Shown here in pieces: positions 18,060 to 26,202 of a stretch of 45,151 nucleotides of DNA; position 1 is the first letter of the stretch, and each line of letters starts with the position of its first letter. Under the pieces are notes generated by a model, which had not been told where the DNA came from, did not search any database, and saw only the letters and a program-made list of their open reading frames with translations. The DNA comes from Sporisorium sorghi (lineage: Eukaryota > Basidiomycota > Ustilaginomycetes > Ustilaginales > Ustilaginaceae), in NCBI GenBank assembly GCA_023212695.1, contig JALCCG010000175.1, forward strand, positions 1 through 45,151. The letters are read 5' to 3'. Position numbers and translations under genes: made by a program.

Positions 18060-18566
18060 TCACTCCTTATTAGTTTGATTTTCTTTTGTCGCTATCACCT
18101 CATCCAAGATTTGTTTGAGTGCATAATATGCAAATTCCAGTTCATATCTTGATCGGTGATAGCGATTAATTACGTAAAATATCAATAACGAGAATACTGC
18201 TAATGGCCAGAAGTTTCCTTGTGTGAGAAAATAAAAGGAAGCTAAATATAGACATATTGTAACGATCACTTCCAATAGGATCCATAACAATGTCCGTAAT
18301 GGCGGCATCATAGGTGGCAGCTTAGGAGGAGTATTATGATCTTTTGGAGGAGTAAGAAGACGTTTTGCCCTGTCTCTTTTGAGCGCCCCCATTAGCAGTA
18401 AAGGAAGGAAACAGAAGATTCCAAACGCTCGGATGAACGAGGAGATAAATTCTGATTGACCTTCGTAAGCCCCCAAACAGATAAACACTACGATTAAAAG
18501 CGTGTAAATGACACTGTTTGCTGTTGTTAATATTCGAATTTGTTTCGGAAATTCATCAAAAATCAT
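18060..18566 (-). CDS. Membrane protein with four TM segments
   Basis: 168 residues. Hydrophobic segments lie near 17-35, 45-62, 92-112 and 118-134, with a proline-rich basic loop (TPPKDHNTPPKLPPMMPP) between the second and third. Both ends are probably cytoplasmic. AAGGAAG precedes the ATG. It is cotranscribed with the PadR-like gene. No family recognised. Confidence 0.6.
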   Translation of the reverse strand: MIFDEFPKQIRILTTANSVIYTLLIVVFICLGAYEGQSEFISSFIRAFGIFCFLPLLLMGALKRDRAKRLLTPPKDHNTPPKLPPMMPPLRTLLWILLEVIVTICLYLASFYFLTQGNFWPLAVFSLLIFYVINRYHRSRYELEFAYYALKQILDEVIATKENQTNKE

Positions 18567-18739
18567 CTATACATCTTCCTTTCATGATGTAACTTGTTTG
18601 AACTGTATTTCCGTCCAATGGCATGTATAAGAACATTTGTGCGCTTCCATATTTTGATTATAGCACAGACCTCATACGCCGGAAATTTAGACAGCTATAC
18701 TAGGAGTATAATCGATAAGAACCAATTCCAGAAACGGAT

Positions 18740-18776
18740 AAAAAAACGGAACCACTATGAATAGTGAGCTCCGTTT
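18740..18776 (-). terminator. Intrinsic terminator of the RES-domain gene
   Basis: On the minus strand AAACGGA/TCCGTTT arms with inner CACTAT/ATAGTG pairing are followed by a T-run. The hairpin starts 13 bases after the stop codon. Confidence 0.8.
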
Positions 18777-18788
18777 GCCTTGCTATTC

Positions 18789-19892
18789 TTACATCACTGA
18801 AAATGACTCATTAAACAAGTAATCATCTAAATTACTGAAGTCTAGTTGATCATATCGAATTCTTTTGTTCATGAACATTACCCCATGAAATTCGTATAAT
18901 TTAGCAAAGGAACTATAGTTACCTGTCGATTGTAAAGGTTTTCTAGTTAAATGCTTATATTCTGCAAAATTGATGGGATCGGTAAGACGAATCTTCTCAG
19001 CAAATTCAGAGTATTCTTTACCCGGATTATTTTTCATGGGTACCGCCAAGTTAATACAGAACGGATAATTACTGGAATGACTATCAACTCGATTTGAGTT
19101 GTATGCGACTCCATCAATGTTAAAGTCGGCCAGACACTGCATCACTAATTGAGATATAATGTACTCACTTCGAAATGTTCGATTTTCCTCATTGATCCTA
19201 AAAGATGTGGCAATGACAAGAGGGAACAGTGCAATCATACTACCCAGAGGGTTTATGAGTTCATCGGAATTCGAGTACCCATTTAACATCGCTTGAGGAA
19301 TGGCTAGATTCAAAACTTTCATGTCATTTGGCATGTCAAATGCGGCCACATTAAACTCACTGTCTGCAGGTTTACGCAATTCCAACCAGCAAACATAGGA
19401 AGTTAAGCCAAAGTACATGCTGGGTACACCGGCTATACTGAATCGCTGCGTAGATACGTTCCCCCTGTTACTGAAAGGTATATGTAAAAATCCGCTTTTG
19501 TTGAAGTTGTTTACTCCTAATCTTGCTCGATACATACGAATTGGATGTGTCGCGACCCCACTCCATTCATTTATATTCTTATTTACTCTTGTCAATCCCC
19601 GAAAAGCTGTTGAATCATCTAACCGAGCAACAATAAATGGATCATGAGAACAATAAACCAAAATCTTAAGTATATTTTTTTTTGCGTATGTAAGATTTGC
19701 ATCGTAATAGTAATTGATGGCCTCCAATATAAATTGAGTATTCCTCGCTGCAAGTTGATATGTATCCGGAGCCACATACTGCTGGATTTCAGACAAATAC
19801 TGTTTAAGCACTGTTTCGAGCTTTGTGTAATATTCCGAATCCTTCTGGATGATGAACGGTAATTCAAAATTATTAAGCTCCAATTTGCTCAT
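18789..19892 (-). CDS. RES-domain protein
   Basis: 367 residues. Residues about 118-290 carry the RES pattern: MYRAR, then a segment with NRGNVSTQRFSIAGVPSMYF, then WLELRKP, then a later Ser-containing strand. RES domains in RES-Xre toxin-antitoxin pairs degrade NAD+. Here the domain is flanked by a 110-residue helical N-terminal region and a C-terminal extension, so the protein is about twice the size of the minimal toxins. No Xre-family antitoxin lies next to it. Longer RES proteins of this kind are often found in accessory or defence regions; that function is inferred. GGGGGG lies seven bases before the ATG. Confidence 0.7.
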   Translation of the reverse strand: MSKLELNNFELPFIIQKDSEYYTKLETVLKQYLSEIQQYVAPDTYQLAARNTQFILEAINYYYDANLTYAKKNILKILVYCSHDPFIVARLDDSTAFRGLTRVNKNINEWSGVATHPIRMYRARLGVNNFNKSGFLHIPFSNRGNVSTQRFSIAGVPSMYFGLTSYVCWLELRKPADSEFNVAAFDMPNDMKVLNLAIPQAMLNGYSNSDELINPLGSMIALFPLVIATSFRINEENRTFRSEYIISQLVMQCLADFNIDGVAYNSNRVDSHSSNYPFCINLAVPMKNNPGKEYSEFAEKIRLTDPINFAEYKHLTRKPLQSTGNYSSFAKLYEFHGVMFMNKRIRYDQLDFSNLDDYLFNESFSVM

Positions 19893-20113
19893 TTAGGTAC
19901 CCCCCTACTCCACCTACCAGGTTATCTTAATGCCTGAGTAGATGTTTTTCACTAATCTTAACTCACGATCCACTTTTTCTCCATCTTAAAATATGCAGAA
20001 GTTGAGTACCAGAAGGGAAGGGGAGAGTGCCCTTCTTTGCCCTTCCTCCGGCAGTATTCTATGGGAAATCCAACGTTGTTTCTCGAACAATAAATGATCT
20101 GCTATGATAAATA

Positions 20114-20125
20114 GGTTCGCGAACC
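20114..20125. repeat. Perfect 12-bp palindrome
   Basis: GGTTCGCGAACC is its own reverse complement. It lies just before the larger hairpin at 20132-20188. Confidence 0.8.
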
Positions 20126-20131
20126 GCGGAC

Positions 20132-20188
20132 CTCGCATCCAACAGGTATAAAGCAATTATCCCCCCCCGATATGAAGCTGGATGCGAG
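20132..20188. repeat. Ten-pair hairpin with overlapping alternative stem
   Basis: CTCGCATCCA (20132-20141) pairs with TGGATGCGAG (20179-20188). ATATGAAG inside the loop (20170-20177) can instead pair with CTTCATAT (20197-20204), giving either a pseudoknot or two exclusive structures. The loop also carries a run of eight C. Confidence 0.75.
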
Positions 20189-20694
20189 AATCCCATCTTC
20201 ATATACGCACCACAGACACCTCACTCTACGCACAACTTAGGCCCCTCATCTTCGACTTTTCTGATTCGTCCTTTTCCTGCCCCTTTATACCCGATCTTCT
20301 ACCTGGTCCTATTCGTACGGATTTAGTAGCAGAATTCATCTCTGCAACTTAATACGAATCAAGTTACTCATAAATTTGTTGGGGTGGGGGCTTGTCACGC
20401 GCAGGGTCCAGGACGAGGTATCCCCAAAACATAGAAGAGTTCTACTAAAAGAATTAAAACCGGGTTGAAATGGGGCCAACAAACCAACAGGCAGGAAATG
20501 GTAATTGCTATTCGTGAGAAAGGAGGAGTGAAAAAAGAGGTAGGGGAAGAAATCGACAGTGATGATAGGATGTGCGTGGAGTGAGGTGTTGGTGTTCTTC
20601 GATATATGCATACTAAATGGTTAAATGTACATTATTTATGTGTGATATGAAGATAGTTCTAGTTGATTAATTGAATAATTAAAGAACCTTTTAA

Positions 20695-20710
20695 GTTAAG
20701 TTAACTTAAC
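20695..20710. repeat. Perfect 16-bp palindrome
   Basis: GTTAAGTTAACTTAAC reads the same on both strands. It could be an operator for a dimeric regulator or an origin element; no gene starts next to it. Confidence 0.75.
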
Positions 20711-20828
20711 CAGCAGACTTTATCATAATATAAGTATTCCCTCGTACCCAAAATTAATAAGTCATGATTACTAAAAGGTGGAGGCACTCCTCCCTTCTAT
20801 TTCGTGGCCGAAGCGGGAGAACGTATAA

Positions 20829-20871
20829 AATAAAGAAGCAATCCCATGTTAAAAAGGGAGTGCTTCTTTAT
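20829..20871 (-). terminator. Terminator of the minus-strand unit ending at 20879
   Basis: TAAAGAAGCA pairs with TGCTTCTTTA (20861-20870 with 20831-20840), with inner TCCC/GGGA pairing, then TTTTAT on the minus strand. Confidence 0.75.
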
Positions 20872-20878
20872 AAGATAA

Positions 20879-21454
20879 CTATTTATTTAGGCCTTTAATG
20901 TCGTCCACGATTTTATCGATCGGAACACCATTCACTACAGCCAGTATATGGCTTATGGAGTCATTCAATTCAGATGTTTCTAATGCTTGCCCACAATATT
21001 CGACTCTAGACCATTCTCTCGGTTCAAAAACCCCATGAGGAATGTCTTCACGATCTCCAAGCCACATTTTAGCTCGGTAATCAATATTTGTTTCATCTTC
21101 GATAACGATCCAAAGATGCGGTTGAATAATTTTATTTGTTACACGATCTCGGATGGAGCCTGCCATGGCACGATGATTCACACCCGATCGGTTTAATATA
21201 TAACTGATGATCCGAGTCATTCCGTCACATTCTAAATTGCAGCAGTCTAACTGATTTAGAATACTTCCGAGTTCGCTATCTGTTGAAGGTTTATAGGATT
21301 TCTGTTTGTACCAACGATATGCACCATCTTCGGCTTGTAAGGTTGCACCGGCCTCTATTACGATGGCTTCCATCGTTGGATTGTCAACCGGTACCGGCAT
21401 TAAACCAGCAGCCAGATTGTCATAAAAGTTTGCTGCATTACAGGAACTCCGCAT
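20879..21454 (-). CDS. Possible transglutaminase-fold protein
   Basis: 191 residues. A Cys in LECDGMTRIISYIL (about 76-89), a His in QPHLWIVIE (about 112-120) and an Asp in NIDYRAKMWLG (about 124-134) are arranged like the Cys-His-Asp triad of transglutaminase-like and related papain-fold enzymes; the Cys begins a helix and the His and Asp sit on neighbouring strands, as in that fold. The family could not be confirmed. It is last in a unit with the 21461 and 21700 genes, seven bases after the previous stop, with a weak ribosome binding site. Confidence 0.5.
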   Translation of the reverse strand: MRSSCNAANFYDNLAAGLMPVPVDNPTMEAIVIEAGATLQAEDGAYRWYKQKSYKPSTDSELGSILNQLDCCNLECDGMTRIISYILNRSGVNHRAMAGSIRDRVTNKIIQPHLWIVIEDETNIDYRAKMWLGDREDIPHGVFEPREWSRVEYCGQALETSELNDSISHILAVVNGVPIDKIVDDIKGLNK

Positions 21455-21460
21455 TTCAGC

Positions 21461-21682
21461 CTACCTTCTATTTCCATTTGGCAGATATCCTACTTTGAAA
21501 ATACATGTTTCTTTAAGATAGTAACCGCCATTGATGGTAATCTTATTTTCTGTATGAGATTCAATAACACCTGTTTCCTGGTGTGTTCCTTCTTTCATAT
21601 ACACTTCAATTGGTAGTGCAAAGAAAATAGCGTTATCAAAGTCCACTGGATTTATAAGTACATCATCCTGTTTCAACATCAT
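21461..21682 (-). CDS. Hypothetical small beta-rich protein
   Basis: 73 residues, predicted beta strands (VLINPVDF, IEVYMKEG, ENKITINGGYY), no family recognised. GGGGG is five bases before the ATG. It lies between the zinc-ribbon gene (18 bases) and the transglutaminase-like gene (7 bases), so all three are probably one transcript. Confidence 0.6.
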   Translation of the reverse strand: MMLKQDDVLINPVDFDNAIFFALPIEVYMKEGTHQETGVIESHTENKITINGGYYLKETCIFKVGYLPNGNRR

Positions 21683-21699
21683 AACGTCCCCCTCATTGT

Positions 21700-22020
21700 T
21701 TAAATCTCATCTTGATTATCTATTCTTTCGACAGCATTACAGTCATATTTCCCCATCGCTATCTTTTGACCAGCATCATTATACCAAATGACCTCTACAC
21801 TTTTTCCAGATCGCGACACATCGTGTATTAAGCCATTCGTAAAGTTTGACCATTTTGTTTTCTCATGTTTTATATGTCTTACCTTGTTTCCCGGTTTTAA
21901 GCCGTTAATAGCAATTCGGGATATGGTTTCATTTTTAAGGTTCTTCTTTTTAAAATCACGTCCGCAAAGATGGCATTTTGAACCCGCGATAAGCACCTCG
22001 CAGAAAGGGCATTTCTTCAT
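21700..22020 (-). CDS. Zinc-ribbon protein with SH3-like C-terminal part
   Basis: 106 residues. Cysteine pairs CPFC and CHLC within the first 20 residues form a zinc ribbon. The rest is beta-rich (GLKPGNKVRHI, then GLIHDVSRSGKSVEVIW) and looks like a small barrel of the SH3/KOW kind. The ATG at 22020 is preferred because GAGGTG is six bases upstream; an ATG three codons earlier has no such spacing. Nucleic-acid or ribosome binding is plausible but not shown. Confidence 0.6.
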   Translation of the reverse strand: MKKCPFCEVLIAGSKCHLCGRDFKKKNLKNETISRIAINGLKPGNKVRHIKHEKTKWSNFTNGLIHDVSRSGKSVEVIWYNDAGQKIAMGKYDCNAVERIDNQDEI

Positions 22021-22142
22021 CCCATTCACCTCAATATGAATAATTTACACGAGTTATTCTATAACGTTGCAAATTCAACTCTCTGGTAGAAATTCCTATT
22101 CCAGTATATCATACATTATTTATAACTCTTTTACCTATCACA

Positions 22143-22592
22143 TTAGAGCTCAGAAGAAATGTCAGTATATTTTATTCGGCATTTTAAGTCATTCTGAAAT
22201 ACTTTTATCGTTTTACCCGCTTCATGTAAAACTGTTATGAGGGAATACCCTTTGCTTAATTCATAATTGCGAAGAGCAGCAATATAACTCTCTCCTTCTA
22301 CCTCAATTTGAAAAGAAAGAGATTCCAAACACTTTTCATATTTCATTTGTGCCACTTTATCATCAATGGCCATCTGAAACTCATCCTCCGACCATTCTCC
22401 TACCCAATCATTCGTTTCAGGACTCCAAAAAATCAATGCATTACCTCGATAATCCTCTGAATAATAATAACCACGATAGTGATACAAAAAAGAATCATTC
22501 ATCGAATTGAAAAATCGATACACCCTATCCTTGATTAAGCACTTATAGTCTGTTGTTTTGGTCAGTACTATTAACTCATTACTTGTCACCAT
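22143..22592 (-). CDS. Hypothetical protein, coupled to upstream small gene
   Basis: 149 residues, beta-rich with many aromatics (YHYRGYYYSEDYRG), one central helix. No family recognised. The ATG at 22592 follows GAGGAG by ten bases. It begins inside the previous gene (14-base overlap), which points to coupled translation. Confidence 0.55.
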   Translation of the reverse strand: MVTSNELIVLTKTTDYKCLIKDRVYRFFNSMNDSFLYHYRGYYYSEDYRGNALIFWSPETNDWVGEWSEDEFQMAIDDKVAQMKYEKCLESLSFQIEVEGESYIAALRNYELSKGYSLITVLHEAGKTIKVFQNDLKCRIKYTDISSEL

Positions 22593-22857
22593 TCTTAATG
22601 TTCTCCTCTTCAACTATGCCAGGATCTGTTTGATAATCTTCCAACGTCCTCTGAATTCTTTCAATTAACATTTCAAGCTGTTGTTCCTGATCATGGAAAA
22701 ATGATTGATCTGTGAGGTGGACTTCAGCCAATTCTTGGATTCGTAGGTAGTCATGCATTGGTATGTACTGTTGGTTTTGCTCTTTCTCTAGCTGAGCAAG
22801 TAAAAATGACATGGTCTCCAGTAATGATTCAACATCGGTTTTCATAGACATTGTCAA
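22579..22857 (-). CDS. Hypothetical helical protein
   Basis: 92 residues, almost wholly helical and acidic with heptad-like Leu spacing (LLETMSFLLAQLEKEQNQ; QQLEMLIERIQRTLED); may form a coiled-coil dimer. The start could be TTG at 22857 (AAGGA six bases before) or ATG at 22851. It is first in a two-gene unit behind the attenuator-like leader at 22886-22948. Confidence 0.55.
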   Translation of the reverse strand: MTMSMKTDVESLLETMSFLLAQLEKEQNQQYIPMHDYLRIQELAEVHLTDQSFFHDQEQQLEMLIERIQRTLEDYQTDPGIVEEENIKNGDK

Positions 22858-22884
22858 ACACCATCCTTTTTGGAATTTAATAAA

Positions 22885-22948
22885 AAAACGCCTCCCTTTT
22901 GTAACTCATGTCAAATAGACATTGAGAGATAATCAAAAGGTGAGGCGT
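22885..22948 (-). terminator. Attenuator-like leader hairpin before the 22857 gene
   Basis: On the minus strand ACGCCTC and CCTTTTG (22934-22948) pair with CAAAAGG and GAGGCGT (22888-22901), followed by seven T. The 32-base loop holds an inner stem (CTCAATGTC with GACATGAG). It lies in the 5' leader, about 30 bases before the start codon, so it works either as attenuator or as a transcription barrier. Confidence 0.7.
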
Positions 22949-23014
22949 ATTTTCTAAGATTAAGTACTTCATAGCCGCATGGCAGAAGCAAAAGATAAAG
23001 TATCTAATGTCCTA

Positions 23015-23023
23015 ATTATACCA
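23015..23023 (-). promoter_or_regulatory. Extended -10 promoter of the 22.6 kb unit
   Basis: TGGTATAAT on the minus strand, with TTTGTT 16 bases upstream as a possible -35. Transcription from here gives a leader of about 60 nt before the hairpin at 22948. The leader contains TTTTGCTTCTGCCATGCGGC, which resembles the leader at 30640-30680. Confidence 0.5.
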
Positions 23024-23245
23024 TTTTTTCAGCGTTAACAAAACACCTACTTCATTGATATTCGTCCGAACTATTGAACATTCTATATCCAGTCCAAACA
23101 TCTCTTTTTATAAAGTTATTATGGGAACTCTGGGTTTTCATTTCAGAACATAGTATTGAAATTTGCATTTAGAACAAGATTCATCAATAGATTGATCCGG
23201 GATAGTGCCCTCAATAAGATTGATTTTCTATATCCAAAAAGACAT

Positions 23246-23446
23246 TTATGTTGTCGAAAAGAAACGGTCACCTTCATCTAGTAAACTCATATAATCTTTC
23301 TCCGTCCATCCTTGAGGAATTCCATCTATCTCTTCTTCCTTAATAACCTTGACCGTGTAGACACTGATAGGAAGGAACAGAATAGGGCCATCCTCACTCA
23401 ATTCGCAATACAACAAAGTCGGCTCACTTATATCTGGATTTCTCAA
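23246..23446 (-). CDS. Hypothetical small protein, TTG start
   Basis: 66 residues, acidic, no membrane segment, no family recognised. TTG start with GGGGTG seven bases upstream. It follows the membrane gene at 23464 by 17 bases. Confidence 0.5.
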   Translation of the reverse strand: MRNPDISEPTLLYCELSEDGPILFLPISVYTVKVIKEEEIDGIPQGWTEKDYMSLLDEGDRFFSTT

Positions 23447-23463
23447 ATGTATTCACCCCATCC

Positions 23464-23961
23464 CTAATGGAATACACGCCTCAAGTAATGATTTAATTTT
23501 GATGATACAAAAAAACTGAGCAACATAGCAAATAGCATTGAGTAAAGTGGTGTAAAATCGCCAAAGGCTAGGACTGTAAGAAAAACCACTATATTGAAGA
23601 TGATGATTGCTCCCCCCCAGAATACCAATAACGCTACCATGAGCCGGCAAACTCCTAATGGAAACTGTAAAAAAACAATAATCAGGGGATGCCACATTTT
23701 TCGGAGCATAAACTGGATACATTCCCTTAACCAAGAAACAATAAGAAAGGATACGAAGAAAATAATAATATGAGGCAAACTTATACCTATAAACGAAACT
23801 GTATGCAAAATCTCCCATGGTGAGTCCTCAATGAAGAGGTAAAGGAAATCCTTAAAATAGATTGTTCCCTTCCAGGTCACAAATAAAGCTAGTGCCAATG
23901 AAAGACACCAGCCAAACGCTGCTCGATGATTGATTATTTTTCTATGTTGTAAACTAGACAA
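23464..23961 (-). CDS. Membrane protein with about four TM segments, TTG start
   Basis: 165 residues with hydrophobic segments near 15-32, 53-75, 90-105 and 108-150, and a basic C-terminus (SKLNHYLRRVFH). TTG start, with GGAGGGG five bases upstream. It is cotranscribed with the 23246 gene. No family recognised. Confidence 0.55.
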   Translation of the reverse strand: MSSLQHRKIINHRAAFGWCLSLALALFVTWKGTIYFKDFLYLFIEDSPWEILHTVSFIGISLPHIIIFFVSFLIVSWLRECIQFMLRKMWHPLIIVFLQFPLGVCRLMVALLVFWGGAIIIFNIVVFLTVLAFGDFTPLYSMLFAMLLSFFVSSKLNHYLRRVFH

Positions 23962-24032
23962 TATCTCCCCTCCTTATTTCATGGACATGTATTTACTTAT
24001 GAATACAACAACCAGGTCTTCATTAAATAACA

Positions 24033-24411
24033 TTAAAAGTTCTCATGTTCATAGTATGACTTAATCTTTAGCAGACTACCGCTCGATGCACTATCCACTC
24101 CTGTATGATAGTTGTCGGTATCCATTGAAATTTCCACATAATCAATAGACTTCTCAATCAGATAATGAGTGAATTCAGATCTGATTTGATCGTACTGATC
24201 AGATGTTTCCCAACCTTCCTTAGATCCATCGCAATTCACAAAAAAAAGAATAATAGTTATTAGCTACGCTTTGAAGAATTTCAGATACGAGATTTATTTC
24301 GCGTGGAAACTCGTCCAAGTTAAATAGTTCCATTGCTAATTCACGTGCTACTACTAATTCATTAAAATTATAGTGAGTTACAATAATGAAATTATGTTTA
24401 ACCCATCCCAA
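24033..24411 (-). pseudogene. Hypothetical gene with frameshift at an eight-T run
   Basis: Two overlapping frames (24220-24411 and 24033-24239) look like one protein of about 125 residues. The first ends NNYYSFF and then changes sense at a run of eight T (minus strand, 24240-24247); the second continues with an acidic segment NCDGSKEGWETSDQYDQIR. A one-base shift in the T-run would join them. The second frame has no ribosome binding site of its own. The shift may be a real mutation, a sequencing error in a homopolymer, or slippage. No family recognised. Confidence 0.55.
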
Positions 24412-24453
24412 ACTATTCTCCTATCCCTTTGAACAGTTTTATTCAGACGTTTT

Positions 24454-24735
24454 TCATTTCAAAATCGGCTTGTATACCTCTCTGACAACTTTCACATGAT
24501 TCGAATTGCTGTATCTATAATCACAGGACATCATAATATCTATTGCATCAGCTATAAGAGAAATACGGTCCTCTGTATATTTTCGCTCAATTGAATTAAT
24601 GAGATGTAGGCTTGATTGCAAACGCTCCATTCTTATTTCTAAATCATAGAGAATCCACTTTCGTTCAGATTCATCTATGTTGGGAAACTTTCGAAAAATC
24701 GATCTTATCTTCTTGTTCCTGAAAAAGTTGAACAA
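24454..24735 (-). CDS. Hypothetical helical protein, TTG start
   Basis: 93 residues, basic N-terminus (FFRNKKIRSIFRKF) then two long helices. TTG start six bases after GGGGGG. No family recognised. Confidence 0.5.
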   Translation of the reverse strand: MFNFFRNKKIRSIFRKFPNIDESERKWILYDLEIRMERLQSSLHLINSIERKYTEDRISLIADAIDIMMSCDYRYSNSNHVKVVREVYKPILK

Positions 24736-24775
24736 TGATTGCCCCCCTTAAAACAACATAATATTCAAACGGTGC

Positions 24776-25066
24776 TCAAACTACTTGTTCAATATATTTA
24801 GATTTGAAGAATACTTTGTATCCTTCGTTTCTCGCTTCAAATATGAAATTTACTCCGTACTGAAGCTGCTCAACTTTATCATTTTGATCCATGTCTTCTT
24901 CTTGGCTTGTTCTCTCAAATTCTTCTGCTAGGTATATTGCGAGATCCGGCAAATCATCCATTTCGATATTACATTTTTCAAGAATATTATGAATGAGCTG
25001 ATCGTCGCCAATAACCACATAATATTTACTGTATTCTTCGATTACTTTCTTGAACTTCTCTTGCAT
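24776..25066 (-). CDS. Hypothetical acidic protein
   Basis: 96 residues, helical, very acidic in the middle (EEFERTSQEEDMDQNDKVEQ). The ATG at 25066 is chosen because TAGGAGG lies eight bases upstream; an open frame continues ten codons further. No family recognised. Confidence 0.5.
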   Translation of the reverse strand: MQEKFKKVIEEYSKYYVVIGDDQLIHNILEKCNIEMDDLPDLAIYLAEEFERTSQEEDMDQNDKVEQLQYGVNFIFEARNEGYKVFFKSKYIEQVV

Positions 25067-25165
25067 ATAAGCGCCTCCTAAAGTATCCACCTGCACGCGG
25101 TCTGTATTCCGTTTTGTCTGTCTGGAATGAAATAGAATAGTCTTCTCATCATGAATAATCGATAT

Positions 25166-25444
25166 TCATTGGAGTTCATCTAGAAATGCTTTAATAGACA
25201 CGCCACTTTTGCTAAATACACTTAAAAGCTCTTCGGCTACTTTATATTGATCCATGGTTAAACTTGTTTCTTTTGACAAGATATCATAAGACTTTAATTC
25301 CCCATTTTCATCTAGAACATCCTTAATGGTTATTTGCGGATTTGCCGATATCTCGAAAGGATTAAAGACTGTACTCTTGCTAGGGTCAATTTCGATTATT
25401 TTTCCTCCGAACTTTTCTACAAAGTCATTCATTTTATCATTCAT
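25166..25444 (-). CDS. Hypothetical protein
   Basis: 92 residues, mixed. The N-terminal part (GGKIIEIDPSKSTVFNPFEI) resembles a strand-loop seen near the core of VirD4/TraG-type ATPases, and the C-terminal half is helical (AEELLSVFSKSGVSIKAFL), but the protein is far too short to be one. It is preceded by one copy of the TGAATAGGGAG motif. Confidence 0.5.
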   Translation of the reverse strand: MNDKMNDFVEKFGGKIIEIDPSKSTVFNPFEISANPQITIKDVLDENGELKSYDILSKETSLTMDQYKVAEELLSVFSKSGVSIKAFLDELQ

Positions 25445-25504
25445 TTGGATGCACTCTCCCTATTCAATTTATTTCATAAGACAATAGCGGTTCTATTTCG
25501 ATGA

Positions 25505-25627
25505 TCAGCATCGCGAAGGCGAAATCGGTTGTTGCTGATTAAAGAAGTAGAGCTGGTAAACAACAAAATAGAGAATGCCAGTATAAAAAGGGGTTAAATC
25601 ACACAATAAATGATTGAAAATCTTCAT
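25505..25627 (-). CDS. Possible 40-residue membrane peptide gene
   Basis: A 40-codon frame with an ATG at 25627 encodes a peptide with a central hydrophobic stretch (FYTGILYFVVYQLYFF). It starts 23 bases after the stop of the 25651 gene. The ribosome binding site is poor, so this is a weak call. Confidence 0.3.
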   Translation of the reverse strand: MKIFNHLLCDLTPFYTGILYFVVYQLYFFNQQQPISPSRC

Positions 25628-25650
25628 TTTTATTTTTTCTGTTTTATACC

Positions 25651-26067
25651 TTATTTGCGATTAGCTGTGTCCTTTTCTTTAAGACCGAGATAGTGCTCAT
25701 ATTCACTTTTATAATAATCGGCTAGATACAATTCCACTTCATTAGCAAATGATTTTGCATCTTGCTCGTTATCAAATTCATTTTTGAATAGTCCTTCGAA
25801 TATTTGAAAGTTGCTGAATATTCGATTTGGAGAAGCATTCGGGAGACGACTAATGGATACAATGTCTGTAAACATAAATTTAAAAACTCGTCTCCTTATT
25901 AACATAGATGGTAAAGAACGTTCTTCAAAATACAGTCTGCAGTTTAAATTCTCCATTCTCTCTCGAAAGGCACAATCTCTTGTTTCTGCAACAACTATTA
26001 CCTCAAATGGATTTACAGCATTAGGATCTACTTGAATATCAACTTTAAGAACAACCGAAGTTTCCAT
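25651..26067 (-). CDS. Hypothetical protein
   Basis: 138 residues: beta-rich first half (VVLKVDIQVDP; FEVIVVAETRDCAF), helical second half. No family recognised. The ATG at 26067 fits AGAGG nine bases upstream better than an ATG three codons earlier. It follows the 37-residue membrane peptide gene at 26089. Confidence 0.5.
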   Translation of the reverse strand: METSVVLKVDIQVDPNAVNPFEVIVVAETRDCAFRERMENLNCRLYFEERSLPSMLIRRRVFKFMFTDIVSISRLPNASPNRIFSNFQIFEGLFKNEFDNEQDAKSFANEVELYLADYYKSEYEHYLGLKEKDTANRK

Positions 26068-26088
26068 TATATACATCCTCTCTGTTCA

Positions 26089-26202
26089 TTAAGCAGTTTT
26101 ATACAAGGCGTCCTTTATAATATCATTGGTGACAACAAGATGAGTTGTTATTGAGATTGAAATAATTAGGATCAACAGAACAGCAGCTATTGCTTCAAAC
26201 AT
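26089..26202 (-). CDS. Single-pass membrane micropeptide, 37 residues
   Basis: ATG at 26202 follows directly on the stop codon of the 26203 gene; its GGGAG is nine bases upstream within that gene. The peptide has one clear membrane helix (AIAAVLLILIISISI) and a short charged tail. Good spacing and the shared TGAATAGGGAG context support it as a real gene. Confidence 0.6.
   Translation of the reverse strand: MFEAIAAVLLILIISISITTHLVVTNDIIKDALYKTA

Larger units (their letters stand above)
19893..20878. other. Gene-poor region with palindromes and hairpins
   Basis: About 985 bases with no credible gene. It contains a 12-bp palindrome (20114-20125), a 10-pair hairpin (20132-20188), an overlapping 8-pair alternative stem (20170-20177 with 20197-20204), a 16-bp palindrome (20695-20710) and the terminator at 20829. 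A 50-codon frame without a start (20435-20584, plus strand) reads like coding sequence and may be a gene remnant. Base composition is clearly less AT-rich than in the flanks between 20000 and 20480. A replication or transfer origin, or a structured RNA, is possible. Confidence 0.5.

Noticed and set aside
20336..20611. 91-codon frame on the minus strand
   Set aside because: No ribosome binding site, odd composition (runs of Phe, Ser, His), and it opposes a better coding-like frame on the plus strand.
23453..23818. 121-codon frame on the minus strand
   Set aside because: Shadow of the membrane protein gene at 23464-23961 in another frame, without a start site.
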